Positions 8,175 through 17,167 of a stretch of DNA of 64,000 nt are shown here, piece after piece; the first letter of the stretch is position 1; every line of letters begins with the position of its first letter. The position numbers were made by a program, and so were the translations under genes. The notes under the pieces are model-generated. The model was given only the letters and a program-made list of their open reading frames with translations. It was not told the origin of the DNA and did not search any database. This DNA comes from Macrococcoides animalis (GTDB taxonomy: Bacteria; Bacillota; Bacilli; Staphylococcales; Staphylococcaceae), in NCBI RefSeq assembly GCF_047425875.1, contig NZ_CP179727.1:1550001-1614000 (forward strand). Reading direction: 5' to 3'.

Positions 8175-8208
8175 TAGCCCATTTCCTAATCGGAAATGGG
8201 CTTTTTTA
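8175..8208 (+). terminator. Riboswitch-controlled terminator
   Basis: AGCCCATTTCC (8176-8186) pairs with GGAAATGGGCT, followed by TTTTTT. It lies 45 bases after the TPP aptamer and before the tenA ribosome site, so TPP very likely controls early termination of the thi mRNA. Confidence 0.88.
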
Positions 8209-8231
8209 ATAAAATTTAGGAGGCGTATGGA

Positions 8232-8906
8232 ATGTTAACAATAAAATTAAAAGAAGAGGTTGAACCGATTATTGAGTCAATATATAACGATTCATTTATT
8301 CAAGGAATGGTGAGGGGAGATTTAAGTAAAGAAGCGGTGGTGCATTACTTGAAAGCTGACCATCTTTATCTAAACGAATTCGCTAAAATTTATAGTTTAT
8401 TAATACCTAAGTTAAATGATAAAGAAGGTATTAAATTTCTTTTAAATCAAATTGATTTCGTTATGAATGGAGAAGTTGCTGCACATTATACATTAGCAGA
8501 TTACGCTCAAGTTGATTACAAAACGATTATCAAAGAAGGTGAGTGGTATCCAACGAGTGACCATTACATTAAACATATGTATTTTAATGCATATCGTTAT
8601 AGTGATGCTGCATTCACGATATGTGCGATGGCACCTTGTCCATATGTTTATCAGCAAGTTGCTTTAAAAATGAAAGAACGTCATGATTTCACTGGAAATC
8701 CATTTGAGGATTGGGTTAATTTTTATGCGCAAGAAATGGCACCTTTAATCGCTCACTTAGATCGTTGGGTAGATGAATTTGCTGAACAAGCAAGCGAAGT
8801 TGAACGAGAAATATTAACGAGAAACTTTAAAGAGAGCTGTACGCATGAAAAACGATTCTTTAATATGGCGTATACACAAGAAACTTGGGAAAGTGTGGTG
8901 CAATAA
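8232..8906 (+). CDS. tenA: Thiaminase II / aminopyrimidine aminohydrolase TenA
   Basis: TenA hydrolyses aminopyrimidine products of thiamin breakdown to HMP for salvage. The 224-residue all-helical protein carries the active-site Cys136 in MAPCPYVYQQ and a conserved Glu near the C-terminus. It is the first gene after the TPP riboswitch and its terminator, with AGGAGG before the ATG. ThiD follows one base after the stop codon. No de novo gene such as thiC is present here, so this cluster serves salvage of HMP and thiazole. Confidence 0.95.
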   Translation: MLTIKLKEEVEPIIESIYNDSFIQGMVRGDLSKEAVVHYLKADHLYLNEFAKIYSLLIPKLNDKEGIKFLLNQIDFVMNGEVAAHYTLADYAQVDYKTIIKEGEWYPTSDHYIKHMYFNAYRYSDAAFTICAMAPCPYVYQQVALKMKERHDFTGNPFEDWVNFYAQEMAPLIAHLDRWVDEFAEQASEVEREILTRNFKESCTHEKRFFNMAYTQETWESVVQ

Positions 8907-8907
8907 T

Positions 8908-9711
8908 ATGAAAACAGCTTTATCAATTGCTGGAACTGATCCAACTGGCGGTGCAGGTACAACCGTTGACTTAAAAGTCTTTCAATCTAGAGGTGTGTAT
9001 GGAATGAGTGTGGTGACTAGTATCGTTGCCCAAAACACACTTGGTGTACAAGAAGTATTTAATCAACCAGTAGAAGTAATCGCATCGCAACTTGAAAGTG
9101 TATATAGTGATATCGTACCAGATGCTGTAAAAACAGGAATGCTCGCCACCAGTGAAGTGATGGATGTTATTCGTCCTTATATCGAGAAGCATGACATTCC
9201 GTACGTCATCGATCCAGTCATGGTTGCCAAAAGTGGTGACGCCTTACTAGATGAAAAAGGTAGAAGCGCTGTACGCACGAAATTGTTAGATGTGGCATCC
9301 GTGGTGACACCTAATATACCTGAACTTGAAGAAATTGTTCAAATGAAAATTGAAACGTTAGAAGATATTAAACGTGCAGGTAAAATATTTATTAATGAAA
9401 TTGGTTCTGAAAGTGTATTAATCAAAGGAGGACATTTAAAAGGTGATGCTACAGATTATTTATTTACTCGAGATGAATTTGTTGTCCTAAAGGGTGAACG
9501 TTATGACACGAAACATACACATGGAACAGGATGTACTTATTCAGCAGTAATTACATCTGAGCTTGCAAAAGGAAAATCAATTGTCGATGCAGTGCAACTA
9601 GCAAACCGTTACATGGATGTGGCGATTAAATACACACCAGAATTAGGTCATGGACAAGGTCCAGTGAATCACTTTAAATATCAGGAGGTGCAACCATGCT
9701 TGAACAATTAA
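8908..9711 (+). CDS. thiD: Hydroxymethylpyrimidine (phosphate) kinase
   Basis: ThiD phosphorylates HMP and HMP-P to HMP-PP for thiamin synthesis. I place the start at ATG 8908 (MKTALSIAGTDPTGGAGTTVDL), giving 267 residues; an in-frame ATG 63 bases upstream lies inside tenA. The ribokinase-fold signatures are AGTDPTGGAG near residue 8 and HGTGCTYSA near 210 with the catalytic Cys/Asp region. The last 16 bases overlap thiM. Confidence 0.96.
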   Translation: MKTALSIAGTDPTGGAGTTVDLKVFQSRGVYGMSVVTSIVAQNTLGVQEVFNQPVEVIASQLESVYSDIVPDAVKTGMLATSEVMDVIRPYIEKHDIPYVIDPVMVAKSGDALLDEKGRSAVRTKLLDVASVVTPNIPELEEIVQMKIETLEDIKRAGKIFINEIGSESVLIKGGHLKGDATDYLFTRDEFVVLKGERYDTKHTHGTGCTYSAVITSELAKGKSIVDAVQLANRYMDVAIKYTPELGHGQGPVNHFKYQEVQPCLNN

Positions 9712-10475
9712 GAAAAGATAACCCATTAATTATTTGTATTACAAATGACATTGTAAAAAACTTTACAGCAAATGGTTTACTCGCACTTGGAGCAAGTCCC
9801 GCGATGGCAACTGAGAAATTAGAAATGAAGGAGTTTTTGACACATGCGGGTGCTCTGCTTATTAATATTGGTTCAATTGAGGAAGAAAAAATCGATAATA
9901 TGATGACTGCTGCACAATTTGCAAATGAATTAGATGTGCCTATCATACTAGATCCTGTTGCGTGTGGTGCTTCTAAGTTTCGTAAAGATTTTTGTTTAAA
10001 GTTATTAGAAGAAAATGAGATTGCGGTTATTCGTGGCAATGCATCAGAGCTTCAGTCTTTAGTGGGTGAAGCAAACATGAAAGGGACAGATGCAGATACG
10101 AGTCTTTCAACTGAAAGTGTGGCACGTAATGCATATGAAAGGTTCAACTGTGCCATTGTGGTAACAGGTGAGGTTGACGCAATTTGTGTGGATGGGAAAA
10201 TTAATCTGGTTGAAAACGGTACAGCATTACTTACAAAAGTTACCGGTGGTGGATGTTTATTAGGAGCAGTAATAGCAAGTTTCATATATAATGAATCTAA
10301 ACCAACGTTAGAACTATTAACAGAAGCGATGACGACATATACAGTAGCGTCAGAGCTCGCTGAAAAGGGTCCTAACGGTACTTTGCCGGGACATTTTGCT
10401 GTAAATTTAATAGATCAATTGTACTTAATACAGGAAAGTGATGTTGCAAAGAATAGACTTGTGAAAGAAGTGTAG
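9696..10475 (+). CDS. thiM: Hydroxyethylthiazole kinase
   Basis: ThiM phosphorylates 4-methyl-5-(2-hydroxyethyl)thiazole, the salvaged thiazole half of thiamin. The 259 residues show NDIVKNFTANGLLALGASPAM at residues 17-37, LDPVACGAS and KVTGGGCLLGA, all typical. It overlaps the end of thiD by 16 bases; AGGAGGTGCAACC precedes the ATG, so coupling is likely. Confidence 0.96.
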   Translation: MLEQLRKDNPLIICITNDIVKNFTANGLLALGASPAMATEKLEMKEFLTHAGALLINIGSIEEEKIDNMMTAAQFANELDVPIILDPVACGASKFRKDFCLKLLEENEIAVIRGNASELQSLVGEANMKGTDADTSLSTESVARNAYERFNCAIVVTGEVDAICVDGKINLVENGTALLTKVTGGGCLLGAVIASFIYNESKPTLELLTEAMTTYTVASELAEKGPNGTLPGHFAVNLIDQLYLIQESDVAKNRLVKEV

Positions 10476-10478
10476 CGA

Positions 10479-11120
10479 ATGTTTAAGAGAGAATTATTGC
10501 GCGTATATTTTATTGCAGGTAGCCAAGATACAAAAGATGGCGACTTAGTAAGCGTGTTACAAGAAGCGCTGGATGCAGGAATTACATTGTATCAATTCAG
10601 AGAAAAGGGACCGAGTGCCAAGTCAGGTGAGGCAAAGGAAACTTTAGCACGACAATTATTTGAAATGTGTAAAGCGAAGAACGTACCTTTTATTGTTAAT
10701 GATGATATCGAACTTGCGAAAAAGATAAATGCAGATGGAATTCATTTAGGTCAGAATGATGAAAAGATTGAGAACATTATTCATGACTTTGAAGGTAAAA
10801 TTATCGGATTATCTGTTGGTAACTTCGATGAATATGATCAATCGGACTTAACACATGTAGACTATATTGGCGTTGGCCCAGTGTATGAAACGAGTAGTAA
10901 AAGTGATGCTAAGAAACCTGGGGGTATTGAATTAATTCGTAAAATGCGATTGTATGATGAAGATATTCCAATTGTTGCAATCGGTGGGATAACAAGTGCG
11001 AACTGTGAAATGATTATTGATTCAGGAGCAGATGGTATATCAACAATATCTTCTATTACGCAAAGTGACAATATCAAGCAGGTTGTATCAGATTATTTAA
11101 AATACTATACAGATAAATAA
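10479..11120 (+). CDS. thiE: Thiamin-phosphate synthase
   Basis: ThiE joins HMP-PP and thiazole phosphate to give thiamin phosphate, so it closes the salvage pathway of this operon. The 213-residue TIM barrel has VNDDIELAKKINADGIHLGQ (near 73-92), YIGVGPVYETSSK and IPIVAIGGI, all typical substrate-binding segments. It starts 3 bases after thiM without a strong ribosome site of its own, which suggests coupling. No obvious terminator follows. Confidence 0.96.
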   Translation: MFKRELLRVYFIAGSQDTKDGDLVSVLQEALDAGITLYQFREKGPSAKSGEAKETLARQLFEMCKAKNVPFIVNDDIELAKKINADGIHLGQNDEKIENIIHDFEGKIIGLSVGNFDEYDQSDLTHVDYIGVGPVYETSSKSDAKKPGGIELIRKMRLYDEDIPIVAIGGITSANCEMIIDSGADGISTISSITQSDNIKQVVSDYLKYYTDK

Positions 11121-11199
11121 AAATATATGGTTTTTGTTTATGATTATCAATTTTTGTGATAAAATAACCTCTATGTGAATAATACTATGAGGTGAAAGA

Positions 11200-12060
11200 A
11201 TGAAGAAAAAGGCAATATGGCCGTTAATCATTGCAATTGCATTATTTTTATCAGGCTGTGACTATTCAAAAGAAAAGAATCGTACTGGATTTTTCTATGA
11301 TACATTTGTACATCCATTAGACCAATTGATTCATTGGTTGGGTGCTAACATGGGACATAACTACGGACTTGCAATCATTGCAATTACATTAATCGTACGT
11401 TTAGCATTATTCCCATTTATGATGCGTACGTACAAGAACCAATATGTCATGAAAGAGAAAATGGCTTTAATTAAGCCCCAAATGACTGAAATTCAAGAAC
11501 GTGTGAAACGTGCACGTACTCAAGAAGAAAAAATGGAAGCCAATCAAGAAATGATGGCTTTATACAAAGAGAATGGTATTAATCCATTAAACATGGGATG
11601 TTTACCATTATTAATTCAATTACCAATCGTTACTGGATTATTCTATGTATTAAAATATCCAACTGAAGGCGGAATCACACAATATCCAGACTTTTTATGG
11701 TTTAACTTAACAAAGACAGATATTGCAATGACTGTAATAGCAGGTATTGTTTATGCATTACAAGCCTATGTTTCAATGCAAAACATCCCAGATGAACAAA
11801 AAGCGCAAATGCGAATGATGATGTTTATTTCACCAATTATGATCGTTTGGATGTCTGCAATTTCACCAGCTGCTTTACCCTTATACTGGGCTGTCGGTGG
11901 TATTTTCTTAGTATTCCAAACATGGTTAGGAAATAAGTTCTACAAAAAGAAAGTACATGAAGAAATTGCACCGTTAGTTGCCGCACATGAACAAAACGAA
12001 GCGGAAAATAAGCCGAAAAATGTTCAAGTAGTATCATCTAAAAAGAAAAAGAAGAAATAA
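11200..12060 (+). CDS. yidC: Membrane protein insertase YidC (lipoprotein form)
   Basis: YidC inserts proteins into the cytoplasmic membrane with or without SecYEG. The 286 residues begin with a lipoprotein signal ending LSGC (Cys20), then the conserved hydrophilic groove and five membrane helices. A conserved Arg lies in LIVRLALFPFMM, and GINPLNMGCLPLLIQLPIV is the family signature. The C-terminus is very Lys rich (SSKKKKKK) and may contact ribosomes. It is transcribed alone, with a promoter-like AT-rich region upstream and a strong terminator. Confidence 0.97.
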   Translation: MKKKAIWPLIIAIALFLSGCDYSKEKNRTGFFYDTFVHPLDQLIHWLGANMGHNYGLAIIAITLIVRLALFPFMMRTYKNQYVMKEKMALIKPQMTEIQERVKRARTQEEKMEANQEMMALYKENGINPLNMGCLPLLIQLPIVTGLFYVLKYPTEGGITQYPDFLWFNLTKTDIAMTVIAGIVYALQAYVSMQNIPDEQKAQMRMMMFISPIMIVWMSAISPAALPLYWAVGGIFLVFQTWLGNKFYKKKVHEEIAPLVAAHEQNEAENKPKNVQVVSSKKKKKK

Positions 12061-12068
12061 TATATTAA

Positions 12069-12099
12069 ATCCAAAGACAATTGTCTTTGGATTTTTTTT
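12069..12099 (+). terminator. Terminator after yidC
   Basis: ATCCAAAGACA pairs with TGTCTTTGGAT, followed by eight T residues. It overlaps the end of the convergent HD gene by two bases. Confidence 0.88.
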
Positions 12100-12727
12100 A
12101 TTGCCATTCTTTTTTAAACTGCTCAATAAAGGTTTTCATATACTCGTTTCTTTCTTGTGCGATTGCTATCGCTGTTTTTGTATTCATTAAATCAATGAGT
12201 TTAAATAGCTTCTCATAAAAATGATTAATCGCTGTACTCGGTGTTCGATAATCGCTTAAGTCTTTTCTCACTGCAATATTTGGATCATACATGGCTTCAC
12301 CAAATTTACCAGCAAACATAAATGTTCGTGCAATACCGATTGCACCTAATGCATCTAATCTATCAGCATCTTGGACGACTTTTCCTTCTAATGATTTTAA
12401 TTTTCCCGCATTTTGTCCACCTTTAAAGCTCATATACTTTAAAATATGATTAATCGCTTCTTGTTGTTTTTGTGGTAGATGTATGGAATGATAAAAGTCA
12501 TTTAAACGTGCCCATGCAATTGTTTCGTCGAATAATTTATCATCAACTGTGTCATGTAATAATGCTGACATTTCTACGATGAATAAGTCTGCATTTTCTT
12601 TTTCTGCGATTTCAAGTGCCATTTTTCGTACACGTGCAATGTGAGCAAAATCATGCCCACTTGACTCACCTTGATGTATTTCTTTCACAAACTTTTCGGT
12701 CATTTGAATAATGTCTTCGTTTTTCAT
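12098..12727 (-). CDS. HD-domain phosphohydrolase (YpgQ/YedJ-like)
   Basis: The 209-residue cytosolic protein has the metal-binding HD residues: His in GHDFAHIARV (near 24-33), HD in LLHDTVDD (near 57-58), and Asp in QDADRLDALGAIG (near 118). Such proteins hydrolyse nucleotides or related phosphate esters; the exact substrate cannot be read from sequence. The ATG is preceded by AGGAGAATTC. An HD gene is found between yidC and cls in S. aureus as well. The stop lies 25 bases from cls, on the same strand. Confidence 0.85.
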   Translation of the reverse strand: MKNEDIIQMTEKFVKEIHQGESSGHDFAHIARVRKMALEIAEKENADLFIVEMSALLHDTVDDKLFDETIAWARLNDFYHSIHLPQKQQEAINHILKYMSFKGGQNAGKLKSLEGKVVQDADRLDALGAIGIARTFMFAGKFGEAMYDPNIAVRKDLSDYRTPSTAINHFYEKLFKLIDLMNTKTAIAIAQERNEYMKTFIEQFKKEWQ

Positions 12728-12751
12728 ATGAATTCTCCTAACACAACATGT

Positions 12752-14227
12752 TTATAGTATGGGTGACAATAGCCGCGCAATGGCTTCTTTAATTCTAATC
12801 AATATGACACGTTGGTCGTAAATTTCTTGTGTTAGCTGGCTTGATACTTTAACATCATCTTCAAAGGTCTTTCGTAGCCTATATGCAACGTCATGGTCAT
12901 AAATGAAGGCATTCACCTCAAAATTTAATTCAAAGCTTCTAAAGTCCATATTGGCAGTTCCTACACTGGCCACTTCATCATCAATGACCATCATCTTCGT
13001 ATGAATAAAGCCATTTTCGTAAATGAAAATATTGCAACCTGCTTCTATCAATTCACCAACGTTTGAATAGGTGGCCCAATAAACAAACGGATGATCGGGT
13101 TTATTGGGAATCATAATGTTGACTTCAACACCAGTCAAAGCCGCAATTTTCAACGCATCAAGTAATGATGTGTCTGGTATGAAGTAGGGTGATTGAATAA
13201 ATATTGATTCTTTCGCTGATGTTATCATTTTTAAGTAACCAAATTTAATATGTTGCTCACTTGAGTCGGGACCACTTGAGGAAATTTGAATACCGATTTC
13301 TCCTTTACTATCGACGTCAGGAAAATATTTCTTGTCATAATGCATAAAGTTACGTGTAGATTGCGAATTCCAATCCATCATAAAGCGGAGTTGCAATGCA
13401 TTGACAGAATCACCTTCCACACGTAAATGTGTGTCACGCCAATAACCAAATCGTTTATCTAAACCTAAATATTCGTCGCCAACATTAAAGCCACCAATAT
13501 AACCAATCTTACCGTCAATAACGACAATCTTGCGGTGATTTCGGTTGTTCATTCTAAAATTGATGAGTGGGAAATGAGATGGAAAGAAAGCCTCCACCTG
13601 ACCGCCAAGTTTACGGAATTCCTTGAAACGAGAAAGTGATAGCGTACGTGAGCCAATGTCATCATATAACATTTTCACTTCGACACCTTCTTTAAGTTTA
13701 CACATTAATGCATTGATGATTTCTTGACCAATTCCATCTCGCTTGAAGATATAATATTGAATATGAATATGATCTGTCGCATTATTGATATCGTGAATTA
13801 ATGCATCGAATTTCTTACGGCCATCAGTTAGAATTTCTACAGCGTTATCCGTAGTTAAAAATGATGAATAGTTATTTAAATTCATACGGATTATATCTTT
13901 GTGCTTCATTATTTCTTTTGAATGCACCATTAAATCATCTTCGTCAATTGCATGTATTTGTTCATGTACAATTTGTTGTAGACCTGATTTATCTTCATCA
14001 TCAAGCTTAAATATGCTCGAATGTTTGATTTGACGTCCAAATAATAAATATAATATGAAACCTATAATAGGTAAGAAAAATAAGACGAGTAACCAAGCCC
14101 ACGTAGAACCTGCTTGTCTGCGTTCTAAAAAAATAACAACAAAGGCTAAAAATATATTAAAAACAAACCCGACAAAAAATAGGATTGAGAAAAGCTGAGA
14201 ATAATCGATATTAGAGAAAAATGACAA
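12752..14227 (-). CDS. cls: Cardiolipin synthase
   Basis: Cls joins two phosphatidylglycerol molecules to cardiolipin in the membrane. I place the start at TTG 14227, 7 bases after AAAGGAGGG, giving MSFFSNIDYSQLF and 491 residues, the usual length; a longer in-frame ORF starts at an ATG that lacks a site. Two N-terminal membrane helices (about 12-35 and 43-63) are followed by two phospholipase D motifs: HRKIVVID near 231 and HTKMMVID near 409. The gene runs in the same direction as the HD gene 25 bases on. Confidence 0.95.
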   Translation of the reverse strand: MSFFSNIDYSQLFSILFFVGFVFNIFLAFVVIFLERRQAGSTWAWLLVLFFLPIIGFILYLLFGRQIKHSSIFKLDDEDKSGLQQIVHEQIHAIDEDDLMVHSKEIMKHKDIIRMNLNNYSSFLTTDNAVEILTDGRKKFDALIHDINNATDHIHIQYYIFKRDGIGQEIINALMCKLKEGVEVKMLYDDIGSRTLSLSRFKEFRKLGGQVEAFFPSHFPLINFRMNNRNHRKIVVIDGKIGYIGGFNVGDEYLGLDKRFGYWRDTHLRVEGDSVNALQLRFMMDWNSQSTRNFMHYDKKYFPDVDSKGEIGIQISSSGPDSSEQHIKFGYLKMITSAKESIFIQSPYFIPDTSLLDALKIAALTGVEVNIMIPNKPDHPFVYWATYSNVGELIEAGCNIFIYENGFIHTKMMVIDDEVASVGTANMDFRSFELNFEVNAFIYDHDVAYRLRKTFEDDVKVSSQLTQEIYDQRVILIRIKEAIARLLSPIL

Positions 14228-14433
14228 AAAGCAGCCCTCCTTTAGATAAGCTTTATTATACATGAAAATACGCGCAAATTCTTTCAGCATATATTAAAAT
14301 GCATCGAGGCTAAAATATTTACAAAGATAATAATCGTTCACAAAATCTTTACATAAATAAGTCCATGGACCTATAGCTATAAAGTGAAATTTCGGGTACA
14401 CTAGTATTAACAAATTGATTAGGAGTGATCAAA

Positions 14434-14568
14434 ATGAAACAATCTCAAGAGAAAATGAAAAATGTAGTCACTCTGCTTTCTTCACTTGGTGTTAATATTT
14501 CAAAAACTAAATCACGACTTGAAGTTATGCGTACGTTACCACATGTAGCACCCGCAAAATTAAAATAA
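14434..14568 (+). CDS. Small conserved-looking ORF, 44 aa, unknown
   Basis: The ORF reads MKQSQEKMKNVVTLLSSLGV and ends VAPAKLK. It has a good site (AGGAGTGATC) 4-8 bases before its ATG, a promoter-like region before it and a terminator after it, so it looks like a real monocistronic gene. It is basic and probably one or two helices; there is no signal peptide. I do not recognise the family. It lies divergent from cls and convergent with rodA. Confidence 0.6.
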   Translation: MKQSQEKMKNVVTLLSSLGVNISKTKSRLEVMRTLPHVAPAKLK

Positions 14569-14578
14569 TATACATATG

Positions 14579-14608
14579 GAGGACATTCTTTAGGTGAGTG
14601 TCTTTTTT
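14579..14608 (+). terminator. Terminator after the 44-aa ORF
   Basis: GACATTC (14582-14588) pairs with GAGTGTC (14596-14602), one G-U pair, followed by a run of T. Confidence 0.65.
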
Positions 14609-14666
14609 TATTGAGAAAAATATAATGAAATCTTTAATAACACCTCAGTTATAGGTAATTCGATTC

Positions 14667-14711
14667 AAAAAAAAACTCACTAAATCGCTTATGGATTTAG
14701 TGAGTTTTTTT
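14667..14711 (-). terminator. Bidirectional terminator after rodA
   Basis: ACTCACTAAATC (14675-14686) pairs with GATTTAGTGAGT (14694-14705). A runs lie on the left and T runs on the right, so it can end transcription from both sides. It overlaps the rodA stop. Confidence 0.88.
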
Positions 14712-15921
14712 ATTTTACTGATTTATACTTCTTAATCTGCTCTGCATCTGAATGGTAAAAAATTGCTAATGCTACACCGATACCACACATCAATGCCCAC
14801 AATGCACTACCACCATAACTTATGAATGGTAATGGTATACCTGTAATCGGAACAACTTGAATAGTCATACCAATGTTTTGGAAGACATGGAAGATAATCA
14901 TACTGATTAAACCGATTAAAAATATTGATGAGAATTGATTGTTTGATACTTGTGCCATACGAATTAAATGAGTAAACAATGCTAAGAATAGGACAAGTAC
15001 GACAACGGTTCCGATAAATCCAAATTCTTCTCCGATAACTGAGAAAATAAAGTCTGTATGGTTTTCTGGGATGTATACTTCTCCACCTTTAAATCCTTTA
15101 CCAAATAATCCACCTGACCCAATTGCTTTAAGTGACTCCATTAAGTGAAATCCTTCTCCATCACTATATTGAGCTGGGTTTAACCAAGAATTAATACGTC
15201 CCAATTGGTACGTTTTGATGCCTAATACTTTATCGATTAATTCTGGTTTATAAATAATTGCTAGAATTAATGATGCGCCAAGTGTTGATAATCCAATTAA
15301 GAACGGTGCTAATATTCTCCAAGTGACGCCTGAGACAATCGTAATACCCAGTATAATTGCGAGTAAGACAAGCGTTGTCCCTAAGTCATTTTGCAATAGG
15401 ATTAGAATCATTGGGATTATTGCTGTTAAAGCAATTTTCATGAGTAAGATGATATCTGTTTGAAAAGATTTATAATACGTAAAACGGTTATGATCATGGA
15501 CTACTTTGCTTAATGTTAAGATTAATATAATCTTCATAAATTCTGAAGGTTGTAAACTTAATCGTCCAAAGAACACATACCAACTTTTCGCACCATTAAT
15601 AGTCGGTGTTAAAGATGATTCTGGTAGAATGAGTAGACCGAGTAATGCTAAATTTCCTAAGAAATAAAGTGAGAACACCCATTTTTTAATAAACTTAGGC
15701 ATAATTAGCATAATACTAAATGCAAGAATAAATCCTAGTATATAATAGAATATTTGTCGCTGTGCAAAGTTTGTACCGTATTGTTGTCCATCCATTGCTG
15801 ATGTTATCACGGTTAAACTAATGGTGAAAAAGCATAATATAAGAATAATCAGCCACCAATCGATTTTTTCAATCCATGGGCGTTTATATTTTATACGTGA
15901 CGAACTACTTGATTGGGCCAT
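14710..15921 (-). CDS. rodA: SEDS-family peptidoglycan glycosyltransferase RodA
   Basis: SEDS proteins polymerise lipid II into glycan strands with a partner class B PBP. The 403-residue polytopic membrane protein shows about ten hydrophobic helices, the large-loop motif INSWLNPAQYSDGEGFHLME and ENHTDFIFSVIGEEFGF, and ends with PLPFISYGGSA. The start is ATG 15921 with TAGGAG 7 bases before; an in-frame ATG 45 bases upstream lacks a site. FtsW is the main alternative, but position next to ddl-murF is that of staphylococcal rodA. Confidence 0.9.
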   Translation of the reverse strand: MAQSSSSSRIKYKRPWIEKIDWWLIILILCFFTISLTVITSAMDGQQYGTNFAQRQIFYYILGFILAFSIMLIMPKFIKKWVFSLYFLGNLALLGLLILPESSLTPTINGAKSWYVFFGRLSLQPSEFMKIILILTLSKVVHDHNRFTYYKSFQTDIILLMKIALTAIIPMILILLQNDLGTTLVLLAIILGITIVSGVTWRILAPFLIGLSTLGASLILAIIYKPELIDKVLGIKTYQLGRINSWLNPAQYSDGEGFHLMESLKAIGSGGLFGKGFKGGEVYIPENHTDFIFSVIGEEFGFIGTVVVLVLFLALFTHLIRMAQVSNNQFSSIFLIGLISMIIFHVFQNIGMTIQVVPITGIPLPFISYGGSALWALMCGIGVALAIFYHSDAEQIKKYKSVK

Positions 15922-16091
15922 GGTCAAACTCCTAATCTTAAATAAATTATAGTCATTATTATACATAATTTTACTCGAACATTATAGGAATAAATATTTA
16001 TTTTATGAATGTAACACTACTTTCAATAAAAATGTGCATATCGACATATATCGTGATAGTATAATTATATTAATATTCTGGAGGAATTGAA

Positions 16092-17162
16092 ATGACTAAA
16101 CAAAATATATGTATCGTCTATGGTGGTAAAAGTGCTGAGCACGAAGTTTCTATTTTAACGGCACAGTCAGTAATTAATGCAATGGACAAAGAAAACTACG
16201 CTGTAGATACAATTTATATTACAAACGAAGGTGAGTGGATTAAAGGTCCAGCAATCACTGAACATATTGAAGATAGCGAATCATTACGATTAACGACAAC
16301 AGATGATGCATCAATCATGCATTTATTAACTCAATCTACTGAAGGAAAAGTGTATGATGCCATTTTCCCTTTGCTTCACGGTCCGAATGGTGAAGATGGA
16401 ACGATTCAAGGCCTGTTTGAAGTGTTAGACTTACCATATGTTGGTAACGGCGTATTAGCTGCTGCAAGCTCTATGGATAAGTTAGTGATGAAGCAGTTGT
16501 TTGCAAACCGTGGTTTACCGCAATTACCGTATGTGAGTTTCTTGCGTAGTGAATATGAAACATATAAACATAATATCTTAGAATTAGTCAGCAACAAATT
16601 AGAGTATCCAGTTTTCGTAAAACCAGCAAACTTAGGATCTTCAGTAGGTATTTCTAAATGTACTAACCGTGAAGAGTTAATTCAAGGCATTGAAGAAGCG
16701 TTACAATTTGATCGTAAACTTGTCGTTGAACAAGGCGTTGTCGCGCGTGAAATTGAAGTAGCAGTATTAGGAAATGATACACCTAAAACGACTTTACCTG
16801 GGGAAGTTGTTAAGGATGTTGATTTTTATGATTACAAGTCTAAATATAAAGATGGGAAAGTACAATTGGAAATTCCTGCAGATATTCCTTCTGAAATTCA
16901 AGAAACGATGCGTAATATGGCAGTTGAAGCATTTAAAGCAACAGATTGTTCATGTTTAGTACGTGCAGACTTTTTCTTAACTGAGGACAATACTATTTAT
17001 ATTAACGAAACAAATGCTATGCCAGGCTTCACACAATTTAGTATGTATCCACTATTGTGGGAAAATATGGGTGTGAGTTACAGTGAATTGATTACTGAGT
17101 TAATCAACTTAGCGAAAGAACGTTATGCAGACAAGAAAAAAATCAAATATAAAATGGACTGA
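16092..17162 (+). CDS. ddl: D-alanine--D-alanine ligase
   Basis: Ddl makes D-Ala-D-Ala for the peptidoglycan stem peptide. The 356-residue ATP-grasp protein shows YGGKSAEHEVSILTAQSV near residue 10, the serine loop KPANLGSSVGISK near 178 and NETNAMPGFTQFSMYP near 310. GGAGG lies before the ATG. MurF starts 5 bases after its stop, and MurF uses its product, so the two form a functional pair. Confidence 0.98.
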   Translation: MTKQNICIVYGGKSAEHEVSILTAQSVINAMDKENYAVDTIYITNEGEWIKGPAITEHIEDSESLRLTTTDDASIMHLLTQSTEGKVYDAIFPLLHGPNGEDGTIQGLFEVLDLPYVGNGVLAAASSMDKLVMKQLFANRGLPQLPYVSFLRSEYETYKHNILELVSNKLEYPVFVKPANLGSSVGISKCTNREELIQGIEEALQFDRKLVVEQGVVAREIEVAVLGNDTPKTTLPGEVVKDVDFYDYKSKYKDGKVQLEIPADIPSEIQETMRNMAVEAFKATDCSCLVRADFFLTEDNTIYINETNAMPGFTQFSMYPLLWENMGVSYSELITELINLAKERYADKKKIKYKMD

Positions 17163-17167
17163 TTATA

